A stretch of DNA of 64,000 nt, from contig NZ_BMVV01000015.1 of assembly GCF_014650895.1 (NCBI RefSeq), positions 144,495 to 208,494 on the forward strand. The letters run 5' to 3'. Shown here in pieces: positions 25,120 through 33,141 of this stretch (position 1 is the first letter of the stretch; every line of letters starts with the position of its first letter). The DNA is from Streptomyces omiyaensis (GTDB taxonomy: Bacteria; Actinomycetota; Actinomycetes; Streptomycetales; Streptomycetaceae). Under the pieces are notes generated by a model. The model was not told the origin of the DNA and did not search any database. It saw only the letters and a program-made list of their open reading frames with translations. The position numbers and the translations under genes were made by a program.

Positions 25120-25968
25120 ATGAGCGACAGCCCGGCCGGGCGGCTCCAGGCGCTCTTCGAGGGGCACCGGCTCACGCCCACGCAGCGGCGGATCGCCCAC
25201 TGCATGGTCCGGCGGGCCGCCGACGCGCCCTTCCTCTCCAGCGTCGAGCTCGCCGAGCTCGCCGGCGTCAGCCAGCCCTCCGTGACCCGCTTCGCGGTCG
25301 CCCTCGGCTTCGACGGCTACCCGGCGCTCCGCCGGCACCTGCGGGAGGTCGCGCCGCCCGAGCGGCCGGCCGCCGCCCCGGGGGAGGACGCCGGGCACAA
25401 CGAGTACCAGCAGGCCGTCCTCGCCGAGATCGAGAACCTCCGGCACCTCGCCGGGCTGCTCGCCGACCCCGCGCCGGTGGAGCGCGCCGGACGGCTGCTC
25501 GCCGCCTCGCGGCCGCTGCCCGTCCTCGGTCTGCGCGCCGCCTCCTCGCAGGCCCGCGGCTTCGCCTACTTCGCCGCCAAGGTGCACCCGGACGTGCGGC
25601 TGCTCGACGAGGGCGGTTCGATGCTCGACGACCGGATCGACGCGGCCGTCCGGGCCGGGGCCACCGCGCTGCTCTGCTTCGCGCTGCCCCGGCACCCGCG
25701 GGAGGTCGTCGAGGCGCTGGAGTACGCGCGGACGGCCGGGCTCACCGTGGTGACCGTGGCCGACTCCGCCTTCGCGCCCGTCGCCGCCCACTCCGACCTG
25801 CTCATCCCGGCCGCCGTCGGCACCGGGCTCGCCTTCGACACCGCCTGTGCCCCGATGCTGCTCGGCCGGGTCCTGCTGGAGGCCATGGCGGACGAGCTGC
25901 CGGACGCCCAGGCGCGCCTGGAGCGCTTCGACGCGAAGGCGGCGGAGCGGGGGCTCTTCGTGGAGTGA
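25120..25968 (+). CDS. RpiR/MurR-family regulator (HTH + SIS)
   Basis: This 282-residue regulator has an N-terminal RpiR-type helix-turn-helix (~1-75; FLSSVELAELAGVSQPSVTRFAVALGFDGYPALRRHLRE). A C-terminal SIS sugar-isomerase-like domain (~120-250) binds phosphosugars or related ligands in this family. ATG at 25120 has GGGGG upstream. In-frame ATG 25105 is an alternative. A perfect A/T-rich inverted repeat lies just upstream. The gene is divergent from the DUF4232 lipoprotein and converges with the roadblock operon. Its regulon and ligand are not evident. Proximity to hut genes alone is weak evidence for a histidine link. Confidence 0.88.
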   Translation: MSDSPAGRLQALFEGHRLTPTQRRIAHCMVRRAADAPFLSSVELAELAGVSQPSVTRFAVALGFDGYPALRRHLREVAPPERPAAAPGEDAGHNEYQQAVLAEIENLRHLAGLLADPAPVERAGRLLAASRPLPVLGLRAASSQARGFAYFAAKVHPDVRLLDEGGSMLDDRIDAAVRAGATALLCFALPRHPREVVEALEYARTAGLTVVTVADSAFAPVAAHSDLLIPAAVGTGLAFDTACAPMLLGRVLLEAMADELPDAQARLERFDAKAAERGLFVE

Positions 25969-25978
25969 GCCGGCGGGG

Positions 25979-26350
25979 TCAGACGTCCAGCTCGGCCTCG
26001 ATCTTCTTCAGCTGGTGGCGGGCCATCGCCAGGTTGGCCCGGTCCTTGGCCAGCGCCAGGTAGAGGAAGAGGCCGTTGCTGCCGCGGGACTTGAGCAGCC
26101 GGATGAGGTGGTACTGGCTGCCGAGGGTGATGAGGATGTCCTCGATCTCCTCCTGGATGCCCAGCATCTCCATCGTCCGCACCTTGGCGCGGACCACGTC
26201 GGTGTTGCCCGCCGCGGCCACGGTCAGGTCCAGGTCCTTGCCGCCGCCGAGGGTGCCGAGGGCCATGCCGCTGGTGTAGTCGACGAGGGCCGCGCCGATG
26301 AAGCCCTCGATCGAGGAGGCTTCCTTCAGGGAGGTCTCGGTGTTCGCCAT
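25979..26350 (-). CDS. Roadblock-like small protein (paralogue A)
   Basis: This 123-residue soluble protein is the last gene of a four-gene minus-strand operon. It has a compact alpha/beta pattern like roadblock/LC7 modules (GFIGAALVDYTSGMALGTLGGG... EDILITLGSQYHLIRLLKSRG... FLYLALAKDRANLAMARHQLKKIEAEL). It is clearly homologous to the first gene of the operon (27628-28032). Shared landmarks are ALVDYTSGMALGT versus SLVDWNSGLALGT, and YHLIRLLKS versus YHVIRFVRT. Roadblock proteins usually modulate small Ras-like GTPases. None is encoded here. AAGGAAG precedes the ATG. Confidence 0.82.
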   Translation of the reverse strand: MANTETSLKEASSIEGFIGAALVDYTSGMALGTLGGGKDLDLTVAAAGNTDVVRAKVRTMEMLGIQEEIEDILITLGSQYHLIRLLKSRGSNGLFLYLALAKDRANLAMARHQLKKIEAELDV

Positions 26351-26429
26351 GGTGTGCCACTTCCTTCTTCTGTGCGTGTGACGGGTGTCGGGTGGGGGAA
26401 CGGCCGCCTCGCGGGGCCGGACCGGTGGA

Positions 26430-26822
26430 TCAGACGAGGTCCCTGCGCTCCAGTGCGCCGTCGACGAGGTCGCCGATGCGGAGGCTGGAGCGACGGGCCT
26501 CCAGGTGGAGCCGGCCCACGTTGATGCGGGGCTCGGCGAGCAGGGTGAGGACGGCGGAGCCGCCCGCGGCGTAGGTGGCCACGTAGCCGGCCTCGCCGCG
26601 GACGAGCAGCTCCCGGAAGCCGCCCTGGCCGGTGGATTCGGTCAGCCGCCGGCCGACGCCGAGCGCGGCGGCGGTCAGCGCGGCGACGCTCTCGGCGGCG
26701 CCGTCCACGGTGTCGTGGGCGAGCACCAGCCCGTCGGCGCTGGCCGCGAGCGCCCCGGTGAGCTGGGGCAGCCGGGCGCGCAGGCGTCTGAGCTCGCCGA
26801 GCACCTCTGCTTCGGCTGTCAT
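26430..26822 (-). CDS. Roadblock/LC7 domain protein (MglB-like)
   Basis: This 130-residue protein has the typical roadblock pattern: an N-terminal helix (VLGELRRLRARLPQL), TGALAASADGLVLAHD, AAESVAALTAAALGVGRRLTE, and a beta segment FRELLVRGEAGYVATYAAGGSAVLTLLAEP. This is the architecture of MglB/CvnB-like GTPase partners. ATG at 26822 has AGAGGAGA upstream. A longer reading from 26867 would overlap the upstream stop codon and is less likely. It is the third gene of the operon. Confidence 0.82.
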   Translation of the reverse strand: MTAEAEVLGELRRLRARLPQLTGALAASADGLVLAHDTVDGAAESVAALTAAALGVGRRLTESTGQGGFRELLVRGEAGYVATYAAGGSAVLTLLAEPRINVGRLHLEARRSSLRIGDLVDGALERRDLV

Positions 26823-26863
26823 CAACTGTCTCCTCTCGGCGCGCAGGCGCAGAGCACGCCTCA

Positions 26864-27631
26864 TCACAGGTGTGCCTCCAGGGCGTCACGGAGCCGGCGC
26901 AGCAGGGCGATGTCGGGGTCGGACACCGGGGGGACCGGAGACCACTCCGGGGGCGGCGGTGGGGGGGTGGCGTCGGGGGCCGCGTCGAGCGGGGTCTCGA
27001 CGAGTCCGGCGGCGGCGAGCCTGCGGACGTCGAGGAGGGTGTGGAAGGCGGGGCGGCCGAGGACCCGGGCCAGCTCGGCGGGGGTGCGGACCCCGTCGGC
27101 GGCGGCGAGCAGGGCCCTGCGGCGGGCGCCCACGCCCTGGCCGGGGGCGGCGGGGCGGGGCACGACGGGGGCGCTGTCGACGGAGGCGTACGGCCAGACG
27201 GCGTCGAGGAGTTCGCGGCGGCGGAGGGTCTCGCGCTCGACGGCCTCGGCGGAGACCGGGCGGACCGTGCCGAACCAGTGCCCGACGCCGTACCGGAAGC
27301 GGGTGGGGCCACTGGTGGGGGAGAGGGCGAAGAAGGCGGCGTCGAAGACGGCGCCGAGGTGGCATATCTCCAGCTCTCCGTCGCGCAGCCGTCCGCTGTC
27401 GACGAGGAAGCGGCCGACGGCGCGGTGGGCTCCGGCCCGGTCGACGGCCTCGTCCCAGTTCTCCCGGGGGAGCCGGCCCGCGGTGGTGAGGAGGACGTCC
27501 ATGCCGGGGGAGGCGGGGCTCTCGGCGTGCACCACCCGGCCGTCGACGAGGTAGAGGGTGCCGTGGTCGCGGAGCAGGGCGCCGGTGGCCCGCTCCGCCG
27601 CGAGCCGCACGAGCATGGGGGAGACGCTCAT
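26864..27631 (-). CDS. PATAN/DUF4388-like regulatory protein
   Basis: This 255-residue soluble protein starts with a domain resembling PATAN/DUF4388 (LVRLAAERATGALLRDHGTLYLVDGRVVHAES), found in PatA-type response regulators and gliding-motility proteins. Features consistent with that reading are GRFLVDSGRLRDGELEICHLGAVFDAAFFAL and FRYGVGHWFG. The C-terminus looks like a winged-helix-type module (RRRALLAAADGVRTPAELARVLGRPAFHTLLDVRRLAAAGLV). ATG at 27631 overlaps the upstream stop codon as ATGA, so translation is coupled. No receiver domain is present. The PATAN assignment is by eye. Confidence 0.7.
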   Translation of the reverse strand: MSVSPMLVRLAAERATGALLRDHGTLYLVDGRVVHAESPASPGMDVLLTTAGRLPRENWDEAVDRAGAHRAVGRFLVDSGRLRDGELEICHLGAVFDAAFFALSPTSGPTRFRYGVGHWFGTVRPVSAEAVERETLRRRELLDAVWPYASVDSAPVVPRPAAPGQGVGARRRALLAAADGVRTPAELARVLGRPAFHTLLDVRRLAAAGLVETPLDAAPDATPPPPPPEWSPVPPVSDPDIALLRRLRDALEAHL

Positions 27632-28032
27632 CCCAGGACCAGTTTTTCGGCGAGGTCGCCGAGGCGTATGCGGGCGAGGGCGAGGTTGCCGGTGTCGCGG
27701 TCGAGCCAGAGGTGGAGGAAGACGCTGCTGTCGAAGGAGGTCCGGACGAAGCGTATGACGTGGTAGCCGGCGCGGGTGGTGACGATCAGGTCCTCGACGG
27801 GCGGCACGCCCCCGTCCTCGGCCGGCGGTTCCTCCGCGGCGGCGGTGAAGGAGTCGAACTCGGCTGCGGCGCGAGCGAGTTCGGCGGTCTCGGCGGCGGT
27901 CGTCTCGTGGTCGCCGACCGGCGACTCGCCCGCGGTCCCGAGTGCGAGGCCGCTGTTCCAGTCGACCAGGGAGGCACCGCGAGCACCCGGCAGGGTCATG
28001 GCCTCCATGAGGCACTCGTCGATTCCGGGCAC
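27628..28032 (-). CDS. Roadblock-like small protein (paralogue B), first gene of operon
   Basis: This 134-residue protein is homologous to paralogue A but has a longer acidic insertion (~55-80, AAEEPPAEDGGVPP). Core landmarks are GARGASLVDWNSGLALGT, VEDLIVTTRAGYHVIRFVRT and DSSVFLHLWLDRDTGNLALARIRLGDLAEKL. GTG at 28032 has AGGGGAG five bases upstream. It is coupled to the PATAN-like gene by an ATGA overlap. Function is unknown. The operon layout implies the two paralogues, the MglB-like protein and the PATAN-like protein act together. Confidence 0.8.
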   Translation of the reverse strand: MPGIDECLMEAMTLPGARGASLVDWNSGLALGTAGESPVGDHETTAAETAELARAAAEFDSFTAAAEEPPAEDGGVPPVEDLIVTTRAGYHVIRFVRTSFDSSVFLHLWLDRDTGNLALARIRLGDLAEKLVLG

Positions 28033-28204
28033 GCGGGCTCCCCTCCCGATACGGCGTGCGAGCAACGGCAGTGACGGTGACGTTACTGAACGGCGTGGCC
28101 CGCGGAGGGGGTTCTGGCATTTTCCATCGGAACATGCCCACAGGAGGCCGGAATTGACCGACGATGGAGGGTGGAGCCCCGGGCGGAGGGCGTCCCGGGC
28201 CGGG

Positions 28205-28672
28205 TCAGTACCGGCTCTCGACCGCCCGCGCGATGTCCTCCAGGTCCTTCGTGAGCGCCCTGGAGACCGCCCTCGCGCCGAAGCGGGCGAGGAGGCGGCC
28301 GGCGAGGCCCGTGCCGCGGCCCCCCGCCGGAGTGGCCGAGAAGGCCATCCGCAGCACGCTGGCGTCCGGCCCCTCGGCGCGCAGGGAGAGCTCGGAGGCG
28401 TAGTGCATGCCGTGCGAGTCGGCGACCGTCACGTACCGGTCGGGCGGCTCGCACTCGGTCACCGTCATCTCCTCGGTGGCCTCCTTGCCCATCATGCGCC
28501 GGGTCTCCCGCCAGCGGGTGCCCACGCCGAAGCCGCCTTCCGTGAGCACCTCGACCCGCTGGACCCCGGACAGCACCCGGGGCATGTCCGGCAGGTCGGT
28601 GATCGACTCCCAGACACGGCCGGGCGAGGCGGCGACCCGGCGCTCCACGACGACGGTTGTGGTGGTGGTCAT
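28205..28672 (-). CDS. SRPBCC (polyketide cyclase/START-like) family protein
   Basis: This 155-residue protein has the helix-grip pattern of the SRPBCC superfamily: TTVVVERRVAASPGRVWESITDLPDMPRVLSGV, FGVGTRWRETR and a C-terminal long helix (FGARAVSRALTKDLEDIARAVESRY). These proteins bind hydrophobic ligands. Many actinobacterial members have no assigned role. It lies 32 bp after the stop codon of the upstream decarboxylase-like gene on the same strand, so co-transcription is plausible. Confidence 0.82.
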   Translation of the reverse strand: MTTTTTVVVERRVAASPGRVWESITDLPDMPRVLSGVQRVEVLTEGGFGVGTRWRETRRMMGKEATEEMTVTECEPPDRYVTVADSHGMHYASELSLRAEGPDASVLRMAFSATPAGGRGTGLAGRLLARFGARAVSRALTKDLEDIARAVESRY

Positions 28673-28704
28673 GGCTCCATCGAAGGGGGTGTCCCGGCAC
28701 GGCG

Positions 28705-30021
28705 CTACCGGACGAGCGCGTCGGCGCGGGCGCCGCCGGCCTCGGCGACGATCTCCCGCGCGGTCTGTGCCGGGCGGACCAGGGCGAAGGAGACGGTGCC
28801 GTCGCCGGCGAGCGAGAAGCCGTGCACGGCGGGGCGGGGCAGGCTGTTGTAGGCGTAGTGGTGGGCGAAGGCGTACGCGCCGGTGTCCGGGACGGCCACC
28901 ACGTCGCCCGGGCGGAGCCGCGGCAGGGCGCGGCCGGCGGCGAGCAGGTCCCCGGCGAAGCAGGCGGGGCCCGCCACGTCCTGGACGACGGCCTCGCCGG
29001 TCCGGGGGCGGCCCTCGGAGTCGTAGGCGAGGATCCGCAGCGGCCAGGCCTCGGGGGCGTAGACGGTCCGGGTGGCGAGCTGGACGCCGGCGTGGGTGAC
29101 GGCGATGGGGCGGCCGCCGGAGGTCTTGGTGTACTCGACGCGGGTGAGGACCGTGCCGTGCTTGGCGAGCAGGGAGCGCCCGAACTCGGTGACCAGGCGG
29201 TAGCGCCCGTCCAGGAGGCCGGGGGCGGTGGCGGCGAGCAGCCGGGCGTACGCGGCGTGGGTGGGGGTCTCCTCGTCGGAGGCGAAGTTCACCGGGAGGC
29301 CGCCCCCGATGTCGAGGGTGTCGACCTGCGGGCGGCCGGCCTTCGCGTTGATCTCCTCGGCCAGCTCGTGGGCGGCCCGGACGCCTTCGGCCATCAGGGT
29401 GAGCGGGACGCCCTGGGAGCCGGTGTGGGTGTGCAGCCGGGTGAGCCAGGGGCGGTCCAGGAAGGCCCGGACGACGGCCTCGCGGGCGCCCTCGTCGCGC
29501 AGCGCGACGCCGAACTTGGAGGTGGCGGTGGCGGTGGACAGGGCGCCGATGGAGCCGGCTCCGACCTGCGGGTTGACCCGCAGCCCGAGGGGGGAGGCGG
29601 TGGGGGCGGCGGCGACCAGGGCGTCGAGGCGCTCCAGCTCCTGGAGGTTGTCGGCGTTGACCGCGATTCCGAGGGCGAGGGCCTCGCGCAGTTCGGCGGA
29701 GGTCTTGGCGGGCGAGTCGAGGACCGTGCGCGACGGGGGCAGCCCGGCGGCGCGGGCGAGGGCCAGCTCGCCGGGGCTCGCGACCTCGGCGCCGAGTCCG
29801 GCCTCGGCGAGCAGCCGCAGGACGGGGACGAGCGGGGCGGCCTTCACGGCGAAGGCGTGCAGCACCTCGGCCCGGGTGACGGCGGCGAAGGCGCCGGTCA
29901 GGGCGGCGGCGGAGGCGCGGATGCCGGCGGTGTCGAGGAGGGCGACGACGGGGGCGTCGGGGGCGAGGAGTCCCTGGGCGACGGCGGCCCGGACGGCGAG
30001 GTCACGGCGGTGGGAGGCCAT
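28705..30021 (-). CDS. Fold-III PLP decarboxylase, diaminopimelate-decarboxylase-like
   Basis: This 438-residue protein belongs to the alanine-racemase-fold decarboxylases (LysA and ornithine/arginine decarboxylase group). The PLP lysine is in VLHAFAVKAAPLVPVLRLL. The HTGS loop is RLHTHTGSQG, the phosphate-binding glycines are TLDIGGGLPVN, and YRLVTEFGRSLLAKHG follows. The catalytic cysteine position of LysA is represented by VVQDVAGPACFAGDLLA. Replacement of canonical substrate residues cannot be judged by eye, so it may act on a different amino acid. ATG at 30021 is preferred over ATG 30030 because the AGG-rich sequence is better spaced. It is divergent from hutU. Confidence 0.82.
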   Translation of the reverse strand: MASHRRDLAVRAAVAQGLLAPDAPVVALLDTAGIRASAAALTGAFAAVTRAEVLHAFAVKAAPLVPVLRLLAEAGLGAEVASPGELALARAAGLPPSRTVLDSPAKTSAELREALALGIAVNADNLQELERLDALVAAAPTASPLGLRVNPQVGAGSIGALSTATATSKFGVALRDEGAREAVVRAFLDRPWLTRLHTHTGSQGVPLTLMAEGVRAAHELAEEINAKAGRPQVDTLDIGGGLPVNFASDEETPTHAAYARLLAATAPGLLDGRYRLVTEFGRSLLAKHGTVLTRVEYTKTSGGRPIAVTHAGVQLATRTVYAPEAWPLRILAYDSEGRPRTGEAVVQDVAGPACFAGDLLAAGRALPRLRPGDVVAVPDTGAYAFAHHYAYNSLPRPAVHGFSLAGDGTVSFALVRPAQTAREIVAEAGGARADALVR

Positions 30022-30150
30022 GGGGTCCATCCTGTCGGGCCGGGCGCGGCCCGTCACCGGGGCGTACGCGGGGGGCGCGGAGGGGGCGCGGCAGGGCGCG
30101 TGGCGGGACGGCCGGAGCCCCCGCGCACCGGGCGGTCGCGCCGCGCCCTG

Positions 30151-30179
30151 TTGACTACAACTATTCAGCAAGCCAGGAT
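30151..30179 (+). promoter_or_regulatory. hutU promoter
   Basis: TTGACT (30151-30156) and CAGGAT (30174-30179) have a 17-bp spacer, close to the vegetative Streptomyces consensus. An inverted repeat TATTCA (30162-30167) / TGAATA (30181-30186) flanks the -10 box and could hold a repressor that responds to histidine breakdown. Confidence 0.65.
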
Positions 30180-30214
30180 GTGAATATCTGAACGACATTC
30201 GAGGAGGCACCGCC

Positions 30215-31933
30215 ATGTCAGGACCCCGCCCGCCCGTCTCCCGCCGCCACCCTCAGGCGGGGCCCTCCGGGCCGCGGCCCCGTCTCGTACGGGCCCCGCG
30301 CGGTACGGAACTGAGCGCCCTGGGATGGCAGCAGGAGGCCGCCCTCCGGATGCTCCAGAACAACCTGGACCCCGAGGTCGCCGAGCACCCCGACAAGCTC
30401 GTCGTCTACGGCGGCACCGGCAAGGCCGCCCGCGACTGGCGCTCCTTCGACGCCATGGTCCGCACCCTGCGCACCCTCAAGCAGGACGAGACCATGCTGG
30501 TCCAGTCCGGCCGCCCGGTCGGCGTCATGCAGACCCACGAGTGGGCGCCCCGCGTCCTCATCGCCAACTCCAACCTCGTCGGCGACTGGGCCAACTGGGA
30601 GGAGTTCCGGCGCCTGGAGGCCCTCGGCCTCACCATGTACGGCCAGATGACGGCCGGCTCCTGGATCTACATCGGCACCCAGGGCATCCTCCAGGGCACC
30701 TACGAGACCTTCGCCGCCGTCGCCGCGAAGAAGTTCGGCGGCACCCTGGCCGGCACCATCACCCTCACCGCCGGCCTCGGCGGCATGGGCGGCGCCCAGC
30801 CCCTCGCCGTGACGATGAACGACGGCGTCGCGATCTGCATCGACGTCGACCCGCGCGCCATCGAGCGCCGCATCGAGCACCGCTACCTGGACGTGAAGGC
30901 CGACGACCTCGCCCACGCGCTCCGGCTGGCCACCGAGGCCCGCGACGCCCGCCGCCCGCTCTCCATCGGCCTCCTCGGCAACGCCGCCGAGCTGCTCCCG
31001 CGGATGCTCGCCGAGGGCGCCCCGGTCGACATCGTCACCGACCAGACCTCGGCCCACGACCCGCTCTCCTACCTCCCGGTCGGCGTGGCCTTCGAGGACA
31101 TGGCCGACGCCGCCGCCAAGGACCCGGCCGGCTTCACCACCCGCGCCCGCGAGTCCATGGCCCGCCACGTCGAGGCCATGGTCGGCTTCATGGACGCCGG
31201 CGCCGAGGTCTTCGACTACGGCAACTCCATCCGCGGCGAGGCCCAGCTGGCCGGCTACGACCGCGCCTTCGCCTTCCCCGGCTTCGTCCCCGCCTACATC
31301 CGCCCGCTCTTCTGCGAGGGCAAGGGCCCCTTCCGCTGGGCCGCCCTGTCCGGCGAGGCCTCCGACATCCACAAGACGGACAAGGCGATCCTCGACCTCT
31401 TCCCGGAGAACGAGTCGCTGCACCGCTGGATCAAGATGGCCGGCGAGCGCGTCCACTTCCAGGGCCTGCCCGCCCGCATCTGCTGGCTCGGCCAGGGCGA
31501 GCGCGACAAGGCCGGCGCCATGTTCAACGACATGGTCGCCGACGGCACCCTCGCCGCCCCCCTCGCGATCGGCCGCGACCACCTCGACTGCGGCTCGGTG
31601 GCCTCCCCGTACCGCGAGACCGAGGCCATGCTCGACGGCTCCGACGCCATCGCCGACTGGCCGCTGCTCAACGCCATGGTCAACGTCGCCTCCGGCGCCT
31701 CCTGGGTCTCCCTCCACCACGGCGGAGGGGTCGGCATGGGCCGCTCCATCCACGCCGGCCAGGTCTCGGTGGCCGACGGCACCGAGCTCGCGGGCGAGAA
31801 GATCCGCCGCGTGCTCACCAACGACCCCGGCATGGGCGTCATCCGGCACGTCGACGCCGGCTACGACATCGCCGAGCGGGTCGCCGACGAGAAGGGCGTC
31901 CGCGTCCCGATGCGCGAGGGCGACCAGGCGTGA
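30215..31933 (+). CDS. hutU: Urocanate hydratase
   Basis: Urocanase converts urocanate to imidazolonepropionate, the second step of histidine catabolism, using NAD+ as an electrophilic cofactor. The 572-residue protein carries LRMLQNNLDPEVAEHPDKLVVYGG, ARDW, LIANSNLVGDWANW, MTAGSWIYIGTQGILQGTYETF, TAGLGGMGGAQPLA and the NAD-site segment IRCEGKGP-like PLFCEGKGPFRW. Near the C-terminus is VSLHHGGGVGMGRSIHAGQV. The first ~30 residues are a basic extension. GAGGAGG precedes the ATG. It is the first gene of hutU - M20 - hutF - hutI. No histidine ammonia-lyase gene (hutH) is in the window. Confidence 0.96.
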   Translation: MSGPRPPVSRRHPQAGPSGPRPRLVRAPRGTELSALGWQQEAALRMLQNNLDPEVAEHPDKLVVYGGTGKAARDWRSFDAMVRTLRTLKQDETMLVQSGRPVGVMQTHEWAPRVLIANSNLVGDWANWEEFRRLEALGLTMYGQMTAGSWIYIGTQGILQGTYETFAAVAAKKFGGTLAGTITLTAGLGGMGGAQPLAVTMNDGVAICIDVDPRAIERRIEHRYLDVKADDLAHALRLATEARDARRPLSIGLLGNAAELLPRMLAEGAPVDIVTDQTSAHDPLSYLPVGVAFEDMADAAAKDPAGFTTRARESMARHVEAMVGFMDAGAEVFDYGNSIRGEAQLAGYDRAFAFPGFVPAYIRPLFCEGKGPFRWAALSGEASDIHKTDKAILDLFPENESLHRWIKMAGERVHFQGLPARICWLGQGERDKAGAMFNDMVADGTLAAPLAIGRDHLDCGSVASPYRETEAMLDGSDAIADWPLLNAMVNVASGASWVSLHHGGGVGMGRSIHAGQVSVADGTELAGEKIRRVLTNDPGMGVIRHVDAGYDIAERVADEKGVRVPMREGDQA

Positions 31934-33141
31934 GCGAGACCTTCCACGCCATGTGGCGGTCGCTGCGGCCCCTCGGCCGCAGCGCCGCCTCCGGCGGCTA
32001 CCGCCGCTACGCCTGGACGGGCGCCGACGCCGACTGCCGGCTCTGGTTCCGGATGCAGGCCGAGGCCCGCCGCCTGGACGTCGAGACCGACCGCAACGGC
32101 AACCAGTGGGCCTGGCTCGGCGACCCTGCGGCCGGCGACGCCGTCGTCACCGGCTCCCACCTGGACTCCGTCCCCGACGGCGGCGCCTTCGACGGCCCCC
32201 TCGGCGTCGTCTCCGCCTTCGCCGCCCTCGACGAACTCCGCGCCCGCGGCGTCTCCTTCCGGCGGCCCCTCGCCATCGTCAACTTCGGCGACGAGGAGGG
32301 CGCCCGCTTCGGCCTCGCCTGCGTCGGCTCCCGCCTCACCGCCGGCCGGCTGACGAAGGAGCAGGCGTACGAGCTCCGCGACGCCGACGGGATCACCCTC
32401 CCGCAGGCCATGGAGGCGGCCGGACACGACCCCTCGCGGATCGGCGCCGACCCGGAGCGGCTCGGCCGCATCCGCGCCTTCGTCGAGCTGCACGTCGAGC
32501 AGGGCCGCGCCCTCGACCTCTCCGGCGACGCCGTCGGCATCGCCTCCGCCATCTGGCCGCACGGACGCTGGCGGTACGACTTCGCCGGCGAGGCCAACCA
32601 CGCCGGCACCACCCGGCTCGTCGACCGCCGCGACCCGATGCTCACCTACGCCGAGACCGTGCTCGCCGCCCGCCGCGAGGCCGAACTCGCGGGCGCCGTC
32701 GCCACCTTCGGCAAGATCGCGGTCGAGCCGAACGGCGTCAACGCCATCCCGTCGATGGTCCGCGGCTGGCTGGACGCCCGCGCCGCCGACCAGGGCTCCC
32801 TGGACGCCGTCGTGACCGGCATCGAGACCGCCGCCCGGGAGTACGCCGACCGGCACGGCATCGACCTCGCCGTCGTCCGGGAGTCCTTCACCCCGGTCGT
32901 GGACTTCTCGCACGCCCTGCGCGACGAGCTGAGCCGCGTCCTCGGGGAGAAGACGCCCGTCCTCGGCACCGGCGCCGGCCACGACGCGGGCATCCTGTCC
33001 GAGTCGGTCCCGACCGCCATGCTGTTCGTGCGGAACCCCACCGGCGTCTCGCACTCCCCGGCCGAGTCCGCCGCCGAGGACGACTGCGTGGCCGGGGTCC
33101 GCGCACTCGCCGACGTACTGGAGGAGCTGGCGTGCCGCTGA
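31930..33141 (+). CDS. M20-family amidohydrolase (annotated type: allantoate amidohydrolase)
   Basis: This 403-residue binuclear-zinc amidohydrolase belongs to the hydantoinase/carbamoylase branch of M20. The expected metal-site segments are VTGSHLDSVPDGGAFDG, FGDEEGARFG, ELHVEQGRAL, GTGAGHDAGIL and GVSHSPAES, and all look intact. GTG at 31930 overlaps the hutU stop codon, and the next gene overlaps this one, so it is embedded in the hut operon. Family members hydrolyse N-carbamoyl or related N-acyl amino acids. Since hutF makes N-formylglutamate and no hutG is present, this enzyme may be the missing deformylase. That is inference from context. Confidence 0.85.
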   Translation: MSETFHAMWRSLRPLGRSAASGGYRRYAWTGADADCRLWFRMQAEARRLDVETDRNGNQWAWLGDPAAGDAVVTGSHLDSVPDGGAFDGPLGVVSAFAALDELRARGVSFRRPLAIVNFGDEEGARFGLACVGSRLTAGRLTKEQAYELRDADGITLPQAMEAAGHDPSRIGADPERLGRIRAFVELHVEQGRALDLSGDAVGIASAIWPHGRWRYDFAGEANHAGTTRLVDRRDPMLTYAETVLAARREAELAGAVATFGKIAVEPNGVNAIPSMVRGWLDARAADQGSLDAVVTGIETAAREYADRHGIDLAVVRESFTPVVDFSHALRDELSRVLGEKTPVLGTGAGHDAGILSESVPTAMLFVRNPTGVSHSPAESAAEDDCVAGVRALADVLEELACR

